From Terracoccus luteus (GTDB taxonomy: Bacteria > Actinomycetota > Actinomycetes > Actinomycetales > Dermatophilaceae), in NCBI RefSeq assembly GCF_003635045.1, contig NZ_RBXT01000001.1, positions 2,480,001 to 2,544,000 on the forward strand: 64,000 nt of DNA. Reading direction: 5' to 3'. Below the pieces are notes generated by a model. That model searched no databases. It was not told the DNA's origin and saw only the letters and a program-made list of their open reading frames with translations. Below, one piece after another: positions 24,079-32,343 of the stretch. Each line of letters begins with the position of its first letter. Position 1 is the first letter of the stretch. Position numbers and translations under genes: made by a program.

Positions 24079-24108
24079 AGGGCGGTCCGACCACGGTCGG
24101 GCCGCCCT
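24079..24108. terminator. Hairpin between the small transcription unit and pdxH
   Basis: AGGGCGGTCCGAC (24079-24091) pairs with GTCGGGCCGCCCT (24096-24108), with one G-U pair and a CACG loop. It ends the small transcript and, 52 bp beyond the pdxH stop, probably also terminates pdxH from the other side. Confidence 0.75.
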
Positions 24109-24127
24109 GTTCCGTTGTCGGTCGGTC

Positions 24128-24155
24128 GGATGCCGTCGGATGCCGTCGGATGCCG
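24128..24155. repeat. Three GGATGCCG octamers at 10-bp spacing
   Basis: GGATGCCG occurs at 24128, 24138 and 24148, separated by TC, so copies lie one helical turn apart. This is the densest occurrence of an octamer enriched over the whole window. It sits between the hairpin and the pdxH stop codon. Confidence 0.7.
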
Positions 24156-24159
24156 GGTC

Positions 24160-24864
24160 TCAGGGCTGGCGACGGGAGCGACGCCACGCGTTCGCGGTGG
24201 CGAGGTCGCCGTCACCGACGCGCGTGAAGACGATGCGGTCATGCAGCCGGTTGGAGCGGCCGGCCCAGAACTCGACCTCGTCGCACCGCACGCGGTACCC
24301 GCCCCAGAACGGGGGCACGGGGACGTCGGTGTCGTCGCCCGTGTCGGGGAAGCGCTGTGACACCTCGGCCCAGCGGCGCTCGAGCTCGTCGCGGCCGGTG
24401 GCGGGCTCCGACTGCTCGGACGCCCACGCCGACAGCCGCGACCCGTAGGGCCGCGAGTCGAAGTACGCCTCGACCTCGTCGCGGCCGAGCGGCTCGGCGC
24501 GCCCGCGGAAGCGGATGGCCCGGTAGAGAGCGGGCCACGTCAGGCTGACGGCGACGCGCGGCTCGTGCTCGATCTCGCGGCCCTTGCTCGAGCCGAGGTT
24601 GGTGACGAAGCCGGGGCCCCGCTCGTCGAAGAAGCGCATGAGCACGGTGCGCACGTTGGGCGCGCCCGAGCTGTCGACGGTGGCGACGGAGATGGCCGTC
24701 GGCTCCGGCACGTCGTCGCGCGAGCGGGCCACCTCGGCGGCGTGCTCGACCCACGCGTTCGCCTGCTCCCACGGGGTGGCGGCGACGGCCGACTCGTCGA
24801 GGCCCTCGCCGGCGTAGTCGATGCGCGGCACGTCGGGGCCGGGGACGGAGGAGGAGCTGCTCAT
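24160..24864 (-). CDS. pdxH: Pyridoxamine 5'-phosphate oxidase
   Basis: 234 residues. It converts pyridoxine or pyridoxamine 5'-phosphate to PLP using FMN and O2. Recognisable blocks: NAWVEHAAEVARSRDDVPEP (N-terminal helix), AISVATVDSSGAPNVRTVLM and RFFDERGPGFVTNLGSSKGR (FMN phosphate contacts), RGRAEPLGRDEVEAYFDSRP, SRLSAWASEQSEP, and the C-terminal PFWGGYRVRCDEVEFWAGR with R-x-x-R-L-HDRIVF. Length is standard. A TAGTCT -10 lies 6 nt before the ATG, so the mRNA should be leaderless. Confidence 0.96.
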   Translation of the reverse strand: MSSSSSVPGPDVPRIDYAGEGLDESAVAATPWEQANAWVEHAAEVARSRDDVPEPTAISVATVDSSGAPNVRTVLMRFFDERGPGFVTNLGSSKGREIEHEPRVAVSLTWPALYRAIRFRGRAEPLGRDEVEAYFDSRPYGSRLSAWASEQSEPATGRDELERRWAEVSQRFPDTGDDTDVPVPPFWGGYRVRCDEVEFWAGRSNRLHDRIVFTRVGDGDLATANAWRRSRRQP

Positions 24865-24870
24865 GGGCCC

Positions 24871-24876
24871 AGACTA
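24871..24876 (-). promoter_or_regulatory. Leaderless -10 element of pdxH
   Basis: TAGTCT on the minus strand followed by GGGCCC and then ATG. The 6-nt spacing puts transcription start on or next to the A of the start codon. Confidence 0.55.
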
Positions 24877-24952
24877 GGCTGGGCGGACGGCCCATCGACG
24901 GGTCGCACCGTGTGCCGCAGGGGCGGCACCACCGACCACGAGGAGTCCCCCG

Positions 24953-25393
24953 ATGGCAGGCAAGGGCAAGCTGGTCGTCTCGGCCGTGCGGCTCGGGGTC
25001 AAGTACGGGCCGCAGCTGTGGGTGGCCAGCAAGGCACTGCGCGAGCCGGCCAAGGAGGCGGGCCAGAAGCTCGTCGCGAGCGACCGGGCGCGCAAGGCGG
25101 CGTTCGAGCATGCCCAGCGGCTCAGCGACGGCGCGGTGCTCAAGGTGCCGCGCACCGGCGAGACGGTGTGGGTCGTCTTCAGCGGCGACACGGCCGTCAG
25201 CGTCTACCCCACCGTCGACGTGCCCCTGTCGGCGCTCGTCGACCGGGCCGACCTGACCCGCCGGGTGCGCCCGGGCCAGCAGGGCTCCGTGCGCGAGCGG
25301 GCCAAGGACGCCGCCGACGCCGCGCTGCGTCGCGGTGACCGCCCGGGCGCGACGCCCCTGCAGGGCGAGACGACCGACCCGCGCGGTCACTGA
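24953..25393 (+). CDS. Conserved actinobacterial hypothetical protein
   Basis: 146 residues with SD GAGGAG. Basic N-terminus (AGKGKLVVSAVRLGVKYGPQ), a Lys-rich helix region, a small beta section containing GETVWVVFSGDTAVSVYPTV, and a charged tail (RVRPGQQGSVRERAKDAADA). No signal peptide or membrane segment. I do not recognise a domain; the layout resembles small proteins often placed next to pdxH in actinobacteria, but no role can be assigned. Divergent from pdxH with 88 bp between, convergent with the pentapeptide gene. Confidence 0.75.
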   Translation: MAGKGKLVVSAVRLGVKYGPQLWVASKALREPAKEAGQKLVASDRARKAAFEHAQRLSDGAVLKVPRTGETVWVVFSGDTAVSVYPTVDVPLSALVDRADLTRRVRPGQQGSVRERAKDAADAALRRGDRPGATPLQGETTDPRGH

Positions 25394-25426
25394 GACCCGC
25401 GCCCGCAGGGCCGGCGGGGCCCGGGC

Positions 25427-26092
25427 TCAGTCGGCGACGACGATGCCGAGCTCGGACGCGAGCGCGTCGGCGAGCTCGATGACCTGGCCTCGGGACAGCG
25501 TCGCGCCACGGAGGCCGGCGAGCCCCCGGGGCTCGCGCAGCTGCGCGCCAGACAGGTCGAGCCGGGCGTAGCGGCCGCGGCCGAACTCCGGCGCGACGAG
25601 GGTGCAGCCCTCGAAGGTGAGACCGTCGACGGTCGTCTCCTGCAGGTCGAGCTCGGTGACGACGCAGTCGACGAAGGCGACGTCGCGCAGGGCGGCCCCG
25701 CGGAGGTTGAGGAAGTCGACCTTGCCGCCGACCACCGTGACGTCGCGCCACGACGCCCCCCACGCCGACACCGCGGCAAGGCGGCATCCGTCGAAGGTCG
25801 TGTCGGCCAGGGCGCCCTCCTGCAGCGCCAGCCCCGCGCCGTGCACGCGCTCCCAGCGCGACTCGGACCAGCGCGAGCCCTCGAGGTGCGCGTCGTCGAG
25901 GGCGGCGTCGGTCAGGACGCACTCGAGGAAGGCGCCCCCCTCGGCGTGCACGCCGCTGAAGTCGGTGCCCTCGAAGTGGATGCCGTCGTGGTGGCCGAGC
26001 GCGGGATCGAACCGGTCGTGGGGGTAGGGCTCGAGGTCGTCCGGCGGCGGGGTGGCGGGGCGACGGGGGCGCTGCGACGACGGCCGGGACAT
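25427..26092 (-). CDS. Pentapeptide-repeat protein
   Basis: 221 residues from ATG 26092. From about residue 40 it shows repeated five-residue units of the A(D/N)LxX type: FEGTDFSGVHAEGGAFLECV, LTDAALDDAHLEGSRWSES, ALQEGALADTTFDGCRLAAV, and VDFLNLRGAALRDVAFVDCV. These fold as a right-handed quadrilateral beta helix. Some members mimic DNA and protect gyrase (Qnr/MfpA type), but most have no known function. Repeats are irregular, and the C-terminal 25 residues (TLSRGQVIELADALASELGI) form a helix seen in MfpA-like relatives. Convergent with the hypothetical at 24953. Confidence 0.88.
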   Translation of the reverse strand: MSRPSSQRPRRPATPPPDDLEPYPHDRFDPALGHHDGIHFEGTDFSGVHAEGGAFLECVLTDAALDDAHLEGSRWSESRWERVHGAGLALQEGALADTTFDGCRLAAVSAWGASWRDVTVVGGKVDFLNLRGAALRDVAFVDCVVTELDLQETTVDGLTFEGCTLVAPEFGRGRYARLDLSGAQLREPRGLAGLRGATLSRGQVIELADALASELGIVVAD

Positions 26093-26266
26093 GCCGCCGA
26101 GTGTGCCAGCCTCGCGGCCCCCGTGGCCGTCTCCTCGGCGTCGTCCACAGCCTCCACGTCCGCCCGGTGGCGACTGTCGGTGGTCGCGCGCATCATGGGG
26201 TGACGGAGCCGGACGAGTCGGGAGCCACCCGTCCGCCGGGGCCGTGACGTCCTGAGCGGAGCCGCC

Positions 26267-28261
26267 ATGACCACTCGCCCGAGCCGCCTGCTCGCCTGCC
26301 TCGTCGCCGCCGTCGTCGGCGCGGGCACGCTCACCGCGACGACCGCCCCGTCGCCCGCGCAGGCCGCCCCCGCGGTGCAGGTCTCGACGGTCGTGTCCGG
26401 GCTCGACCACCCGTGGGACCTCACCTTCGTCGGCGACCTCATGCTCTACGACCTGCGCGCCGGGTCGGTGTGGAGCCAGCGCGGCACGGCCGCACCGCGG
26501 CGGGTCACCATCAGTGGGTTCCCCACGATCTTCGCGAGCGGCGAGAGCGGGCTGCTCGGCATGGTGGCCGACCCGGCAGCCGCGACGAACAAGCGGTTCT
26601 ACACCTGTCAGTCCGTCTCGACCGGGGGGACGCTCGACGGGCGGGTGCTGCGCTGGCGGCTGACCTCCGACACGACGGCGGTGTCCGACGGGGCGCCGGT
26701 CGTCACCGGGCTGCCCATCACGACGGGTCGTCACTCCGGGTGCCGCCTGCGCTTCGGCCCCGACGGCAAGCTCTACGTCGGCACCGGTGACGCGGCCGTC
26801 GGCACCAACCCGCAGAACCTCGCCTCGCTCGGCGGCAAGGTGCTGCGCGTGGGGTGGGACGGCTCTGTGCCGACCGACAACCCGTTCTACTCCCGCGGCG
26901 GCAACGCCCGGTACGTATGGACCTACGGGCACCGCAACGTCCAGGGGCTCGCCTTCCGTCCCGGCACGAGCGAGATGTGGTCCGCCGAGCACGGAACGAG
27001 CCGCGATGACGAGGTCAACCTGCTCGTCCGCGGCGGCAACTACGGGTGGGACCCCGTGCCCGGCTACGACGAGTCGCGCCCGATGACCGACCTCACCACA
27101 TTCCCCTCGGCGCGCGTCGCCCGGTGGAGCTCGGGCTCCCCCACGGTCGCCACGAGCGGCGCGGCCTTCCTCACGGGCGCGGCCTGGGGCGAGTACCAGG
27201 GCTGGCTCGCCGTCGCCCTGCTCAAGGCCCAGGGCGTCTACCTCATGCGGCTGCAGCCCTCGCCGACGACGGGCGACGTCGTCTCGGTGCGTCGGCTGCC
27301 GGCCACCGAGGGCATCGGCCGGGTGCGCGCACTGCAGCAGGGTCCCGACGGCTCGCTCTACGTCACCACCGACAACGGCGGCAGCGACCGCATCCTGCGA
27401 GTGCGGCCGACGGCCACCGTGCCCACCGTACGTGCCGGGTCGCTCGTGACGCCCTCCGGCGTGACCGCGGTGCGCACCGGTTCGGCCATCACCGCCTTCG
27501 TGCGCAGCACGGGCGACCGCGTCTACTTCCGTCGCAGCACCGACGACGGGCGCACGTGGGGTGCCTGGACGTCCGCCGGGGTGACCTCGTCCGACGCCCC
27601 CTCCGCGGCGTCGTCGGCATCCGGACGGGTCGACCTCTTCACCCGCGACGCGAACCGCGCGGTCGTGCACACGTGGTTCACCGACGGCGTGCGGCGCGGC
27701 TCCGCGAACCTCGGCGGCGGCGTCATCAGCCAGCACGGCAGCTCGCTCGGTGACGGCACCCTCGACGTCTGGGCGGTCGCCCCGGCCGGCGGCGGGTTCC
27801 GCAATCGCTACGACGGCTCGCGATGGTCGGGCTGGCGCACCACCGGCGGCATCTTCACCTCGGCCCTGTCGGCGGCGGCGGTCCCCTCGACGAAACAGAC
27901 CGTCGTGAGCGGTCGCGGGCAGACGGGCCGGACCTACGAGGGCGTCTTCACGGCGACCGGCGGCGGCGGGTGGCCCGTACAGCCCGGTCTGGCGTCCGGC
28001 TGGAGTGCCCGTGCCCTCGGCGACCGGTGGCCCGGCGGCCCGCGGCTGTCCGTCTCCGTCGGCCCGGACGGCAGCCCGGTGGTCGAGCGCAACGGCGCGT
28101 CGCTCGGGGTGACCGCGGTCTACACCTCCGCCCCCGACGTCGTCACCCGCAGCGACGGCACCTTCGTCATGTTCGGTCGTGGCGGGAACGGGCAGCTGTA
28201 CCTCTTCGACGCGCGCACCGGGGGCTACGTGAACGTCTCGCTCGGGGGCGTCGTCACCTGA
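26267..28261 (+). CDS. Secreted PQQ-type glucose/sorbosone dehydrogenase with C-terminal extension
   Basis: 664 residues. Signal peptide (about residues 1-33, ending SPAQAAPA). The six-bladed GSDH propeller follows: GLDHPWDLTFVGD, GESGLLGMVADPA, CRLRFGPDGKLYVGTGDAAV, LASLGGKVLRVGWDGSVP, WTYGHRNVQGLAFRPGTSEM, AEHGTSRDDEVNLLVRGGNY. These match soluble sugar dehydrogenases that use PQQ; no PQQ biosynthesis genes are in the window. The last ~280 residues form a second repeat-bearing region, like sialidase or bulb-lectin-type propellers (RRSTDDGRTWGAWTSAGV), which may bind polysaccharide. SD is weak (GAGCGGAG). Confidence 0.88.
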   Translation: MTTRPSRLLACLVAAVVGAGTLTATTAPSPAQAAPAVQVSTVVSGLDHPWDLTFVGDLMLYDLRAGSVWSQRGTAAPRRVTISGFPTIFASGESGLLGMVADPAAATNKRFYTCQSVSTGGTLDGRVLRWRLTSDTTAVSDGAPVVTGLPITTGRHSGCRLRFGPDGKLYVGTGDAAVGTNPQNLASLGGKVLRVGWDGSVPTDNPFYSRGGNARYVWTYGHRNVQGLAFRPGTSEMWSAEHGTSRDDEVNLLVRGGNYGWDPVPGYDESRPMTDLTTFPSARVARWSSGSPTVATSGAAFLTGAAWGEYQGWLAVALLKAQGVYLMRLQPSPTTGDVVSVRRLPATEGIGRVRALQQGPDGSLYVTTDNGGSDRILRVRPTATVPTVRAGSLVTPSGVTAVRTGSAITAFVRSTGDRVYFRRSTDDGRTWGAWTSAGVTSSDAPSAASSASGRVDLFTRDANRAVVHTWFTDGVRRGSANLGGGVISQHGSSLGDGTLDVWAVAPAGGGFRNRYDGSRWSGWRTTGGIFTSALSAAAVPSTKQTVVSGRGQTGRTYEGVFTATGGGGWPVQPGLASGWSARALGDRWPGGPRLSVSVGPDGSPVVERNGASLGVTAVYTSAPDVVTRSDGTFVMFGRGGNGQLYLFDARTGGYVNVSLGGVVT

Positions 28262-28439
28262 CGTCCGAGGCGGCGAGGCGTTCCACCCAGCGGGCAGACA
28301 GGTCCACCTGCTGGGATGGTGGGGTTCAATGACGACCGGCGGCCGGGCAGTCCCGCGTCGCCGGAAACCGACAACCGCCACGGGCTCGGCACCGCACCGG
28401 CACCCCCGGTCAGGACCCGCCGACGTGCCGTGGCCGTGA

Positions 28440-29597
<1,158 letters not shown>

Positions 29598-29611
29598 CCT
29601 CCTCACGGTCA

Positions 29612-29662
29612 GCACACGCGCGGATGCCGCGGGGCCGGGCCCCGCGGCATCCGCGCGTGTGC
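29612..29662. terminator. 25-bp-arm hairpin between serC and the MFS/MarR operon
   Basis: GCACACGCGCGGATGCCGCG plus GGGCC (29612-29636) is followed by one base and then its exact complement (29638-29662). Each arm holds one enriched octamer (GGATGCCG, CGGCATCC). It lies 15 bp after the serC stop and 29 bp from the end of the convergent minus-strand operon, so is placed to end both. Confidence 0.85.
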
Positions 29663-29690
29663 TGTGTGTCCGTGCTCGGTGGTGTGCCGG

Positions 29691-29777
29691 TCAGCGCACG
29701 ATGGCGGCGACCACGGCGATGACGACGAAGAGCACCAGCGCCGCGACGGTGATGCGGTGACGGAACTTGAAGCTCAC
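29691..29777 (-). CDS. 28-residue single-helix membrane peptide
   Basis: GTG at 29777 overlaps the MFS stop (GTGA), and GAGG lies 8-11 nt before it. The peptide begins VSFKFRHRITVAALVLF and ends VVAAIVR: a basic N-terminus and one hydrophobic helix, so a small inner-membrane protein with an N-in orientation is predicted. Below the usual gene-calling length. Being translationally coupled to the transporter, it may be an accessory subunit comparable in principle to AcrZ or KdpF-like peptides; this is inference. Confidence 0.6.
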   Translation of the reverse strand: MSFKFRHRITVAALVLFVVIAVVAAIVR

Positions 29778-31054
29778 TTGGCGACCTCGACCGGTTCGGG
29801 GGCGAGCCGGCGCACGCGCAGGTGGGGCCGGCGGCGCAGCTCGAAGCTGACCGCCACATTGTGACGCCGGTACACCCACAGGGCCACCGCCACCAGGCTG
29901 AGGCCGACGGCGAAGGTGCCGATGGCGATGGTCCAGCGGGCGCCGAAGGCGTCGCCGATCCAGCCGATGACCGGTGAGCCGATCGGGGTGCCGCCCATGA
30001 AGATGGCCATGTAGAGCGCCATGACACGGCCGCGCATGACGGGCTCGACGCTGATCTGCACCATGGCGTTCGCGGTCGTCAGCGCCGTGAGGGCGGCGAG
30101 CCCGGTCGGGACGAGCAGCACGGCGAACGTCTCGTACGTCGGGGCGATCGCGAGCAGCGCCGTCGAGACGGTGAAGCCGGCGAGCGCGACGAGCAGCACC
30201 CGCATGCGGGGCCGCTCGCGCCGAGCCGAGAGCAGTGCCGCCGCGAGCGAGCCGACGGCCATGATCGAGCCGAGCAGGCCGTACTCGCCCGGTCCCTTCT
30301 CGAAGACCTTGGTCGCCATGAGGGCCATCGTCACCTGGAAGTTCATGCCGAACGTGCCGAGCATGAAGACGAGGAACATCACGAGCATGATGTCGGGTCG
30401 GCCGCGCACGTAGCGCACGCCCTCCCGGATCTGGCCCTTGCCGCGGGCGCGCGGGGCGGGTGTCAGCTCACGGGCGTTCATCCGCTGCAGCGCCCACAGC
30501 ACGAAGACGAAGCTGGCCGCGTTGACGAACAGGGCGGGGCTGATGCCGAACCACGCGATGACGAGACCCGCGACCGCGGGGCCGACGAGCCGCCCGAGGT
30601 TGAACGAGGCGCTGTTGAGGGCGACCGCGTTGGGCAGGTGGGCGGTGTCGACCATCTCGGAGACGAACGTCTGCCGGGCCGGGTTGTCGACCGCCGTGGC
30701 GATGCCCTGCAGGAACGCGAGGGCGAAGACGTGCCAGAGCTGCACGACACCGAGCGCTGTCAGCACCGCGAGGGCGAACGCGGTCGTGAGCAGCGCCGTC
30801 TGGGTGAGGAAGAGGATGCGCCGCTTGGGGAAGCGGTCGACGATCATGCCGGCCCACGGCGCCAGCAGCAGGAACGGCAGGAACTGCAGGCCCGTGACGA
30901 TGCCGAGGGCGCTGGCCGAGTGGTCGGTCAGCTGCGTGAGCACGAGCCAGTCCTGGGCGACGCGCCCCATCCACGTGCCGACGTTGCTGACGATGGCGCC
31001 GGAGGCGTAGATGCGGTAGTTGCGGATGCCGAGCGAGTGGAAGGTGGGGCTCAT
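29774..31054 (-). CDS. MFS transporter of the MarR-controlled operon
   Basis: 426 residues from ATG 31054, about 12 helices. The EntS/DHA3-like start SLGIRNYRIYASGAIVSNVG, GRVAQDWLVLTQLTD, and the loop APWAGMIVDRFPKRRILFL support the MFS_3 (enterobactin-exporter-like) family. Later NPARQTFVSEMVDTAHLPNA and RGRVMALYMAIFMGGTPIG also fit. Overlaps the MarR gene by ATGA and carries the 28-residue peptide at its end. Likely exports a drug or siderophore-like compound sensed by the MarR protein. Confidence 0.9.
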   Translation of the reverse strand: MSPTFHSLGIRNYRIYASGAIVSNVGTWMGRVAQDWLVLTQLTDHSASALGIVTGLQFLPFLLLAPWAGMIVDRFPKRRILFLTQTALLTTAFALAVLTALGVVQLWHVFALAFLQGIATAVDNPARQTFVSEMVDTAHLPNAVALNSASFNLGRLVGPAVAGLVIAWFGISPALFVNAASFVFVLWALQRMNARELTPAPRARGKGQIREGVRYVRGRPDIMLVMFLVFMLGTFGMNFQVTMALMATKVFEKGPGEYGLLGSIMAVGSLAAALLSARRERPRMRVLLVALAGFTVSTALLAIAPTYETFAVLLVPTGLAALTALTTANAMVQISVEPVMRGRVMALYMAIFMGGTPIGSPVIGWIGDAFGARWTIAIGTFAVGLSLVAVALWVYRRHNVAVSFELRRRPHLRVRRLAPEPVEVAK

Positions 31055-31524
31055 TCGCCGGCCACCTTGGCCAGGACCGCCCCGGCCCGGCGCAGCAGCT
31101 GCAGCTCGTCCTCGGAGAGGTTCTCGAACCGGGCCAGCATCCACTCGTCGCGGTGCCGTCGGATGCGCCGGACGGCCTTGCGGCCCTCGGCGGTGAGGCT
31201 GAGGATGACCTGCCGGCCGTCGGTCGGGTCGTCGGCTCGGGCGACGAGGCCGAGGTCGACGAGGCTCTGGGTCGTGCGCTTCATGCTCGGCGCCGACACC
31301 TTCTCGATCTCGGCCAGCTCGCTGTTGGTGCGCGGCGTCGTCTCGAGGCGGATGAGCGCCGAGAATTGGTGCGGCGCGAGCTCGGGGTCGCTCTCGAACC
31401 GCACGCGGCGCGAGATGCGCATGCACGCGATGCGCAGCTCGTTCGACAGGGTGACGAGCTCACCGCGGGTGAGAGCAGGAGCCGACGGGCCGGCATCCAT
31501 GGTGGTGGGGGTCTTGGTACGCAA
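31051..31524 (-). CDS. MarR-family transcriptional regulator
   Basis: 157 residues. Winged HTH: APHQFSALIRLETTPRTNSE, LAEIEKVSAPSMKRTTQSLV, and the wing DPTDGRQVILSLTAEGRKAV. The TTG at 31524 is chosen because GAGG lies at a good distance; an ATG exists nine codons inside. It represses or activates its own operon with the MFS transporter; the perfect inverted repeat GTTGT-ATCG-ACAAC is 17 bp upstream of the start. Ligand unknown, probably the transported compound. Confidence 0.88.
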   Translation of the reverse strand: MRTKTPTTMDAGPSAPALTRGELVTLSNELRIACMRISRRVRFESDPELAPHQFSALIRLETTPRTNSELAEIEKVSAPSMKRTTQSLVDLGLVARADDPTDGRQVILSLTAEGRKAVRRIRRHRDEWMLARFENLSEDELQLLRRAGAVLAKVAGE

Positions 31525-31540
31525 GGGGGTCCTCGGAAGT

Positions 31541-31554
31541 GTTGTATCGACAAC
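31541..31554. promoter_or_regulatory. Inverted repeat GTTGTATCGACAAC, likely MarR operator
   Basis: Perfect 5-bp arms GTTGT/ACAAC around ATCG, placed between the TTG start and the AT-rich TAAGGTAAGTA sequence (minus strand) that probably contains the -10. MarR proteins bind palindromes of this size over their own promoters. Confidence 0.6.
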
Positions 31555-31599
31555 TACTTACCTTAACTCATTACCCCGGCTAACCATTCCGCCACCGTC

Positions 31600-32251
31600 A
31601 CAGCCCCGCTTCCTGCGTCCGGCCCGCGGGCGCTACGTGCTGCCCACGTCCGAGGTCGGCCGTCGCGAGTCGCACCGCCTGTCGGCCGTGGCGTGTCTGC
31701 GCACCGCGGCCGTCTCGTACGAGTGGTCGCTCACGACCCAGCCGACCCGCGCCCAGCTGCTGTCGGCGGCGGGGCGGCTGCCGAGCCGAGGGCGCGACGC
31801 GGCGGCCGAGATCGCGTGACGGGCGGACGGGAGGGCCGCGAACCCCTTCGAGTCGGTCGTCCGTGCCGACTCGTACTCGGCTCCCGGCATCCGCCTCGTC
31901 CCTCAGCGCCGGCTGCGGGTGGGCGGCACGACCATCCGACCCGATCTCGTCGACGAGCAGCTGCGCATCGTCGTCGAGTGCGACAGCGCAGAGTTCCACA
32001 CCTCGGGTCGTGCCATCGACAAGGACTGCTGGCGCTACACGGAGCCGGCGCTCGCCCGGTGGTTCCTCGTGTGAGTCTCGTGGGTGCAGGCGATGTACCG
32101 ACAGCCGGGGTGCGGTCGGCGATGCTGCGCGCCACCGACCGCCAGGAGCTGGCGCTCGGCACGACCATCGCCCACGCCCGACGGTTCGCACGTGGCCGAC
32201 GGACTGGGCTCTGAGGCCCTGACGACCGTTACTACCGGGCACCCCCAGTGA
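31600..32251 (+). pseudogene. Broken DUF559 (Vsr/restriction-like) gene with two in-frame TGA codons
   Basis: One frame reads RFLRPARGRYVLPTSEVGRR (end of an AbiEi-like N-terminal HTH), then after an apparent internal deletion RADGRAANPFESVVRADSYS, and the nuclease core TTIRPDLVDEQLRIVVECDS plus DKDCWRYTEPALARWFLV. TGA at 31817-31819 and 32072-32074 interrupt it; both could derive from CGA by one transition, since the frame continues sensibly across each (AAAEIA-stop-RADGRAANPFESV; RWFLV-stop-VSWVQAMY). After about 32100 a frameshift is likely. The N-terminal start is missing. An intact relative lies at 39600-40577. Confidence 0.75.
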
Positions 32252-32343
32252 GGAGCGGCCGCGCCGCTTGCGGTGGTGGCCGCACCCGACCACGGGTCGT
32301 CCGAGCGGCCGGCCGCCCCCCGACAGCCCGCGGCAGCCCCCGG

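Larger units (their letters stand above)
23976..24112 (+). ncRNA. Short promoter-to-hairpin transcript, possible sRNA with small ORF
   Basis: Between a consensus promoter and a strong hairpin lies about 135 nt. It begins with GGACC...GGTCC pairing around GAGCCCGAAGGGAGGT and continues into pyrimidine-rich TGTCTTCTTCTTCCGG and CGCGATAGTCGCGTCAGCGA. Its base composition is less GC-rich than its surroundings. It contains a well-placed SD (GGGAGGTGG) and a 13-codon ORF, so it may be a messenger, a regulatory RNA, or both. No named RNA family is recognised with certainty. Confidence 0.5.

Noticed and set aside
23941-24112. tRNA or 6C-type RNA
   Set aside because: No cloverleaf or anticodon arm and no twin C-rich loops are visible; it was kept only as an unassigned short transcript.
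24128-24155. CRISPR-like or tandem minisatellite array
   Set aside because: Only three 10-bp units with no spacers.
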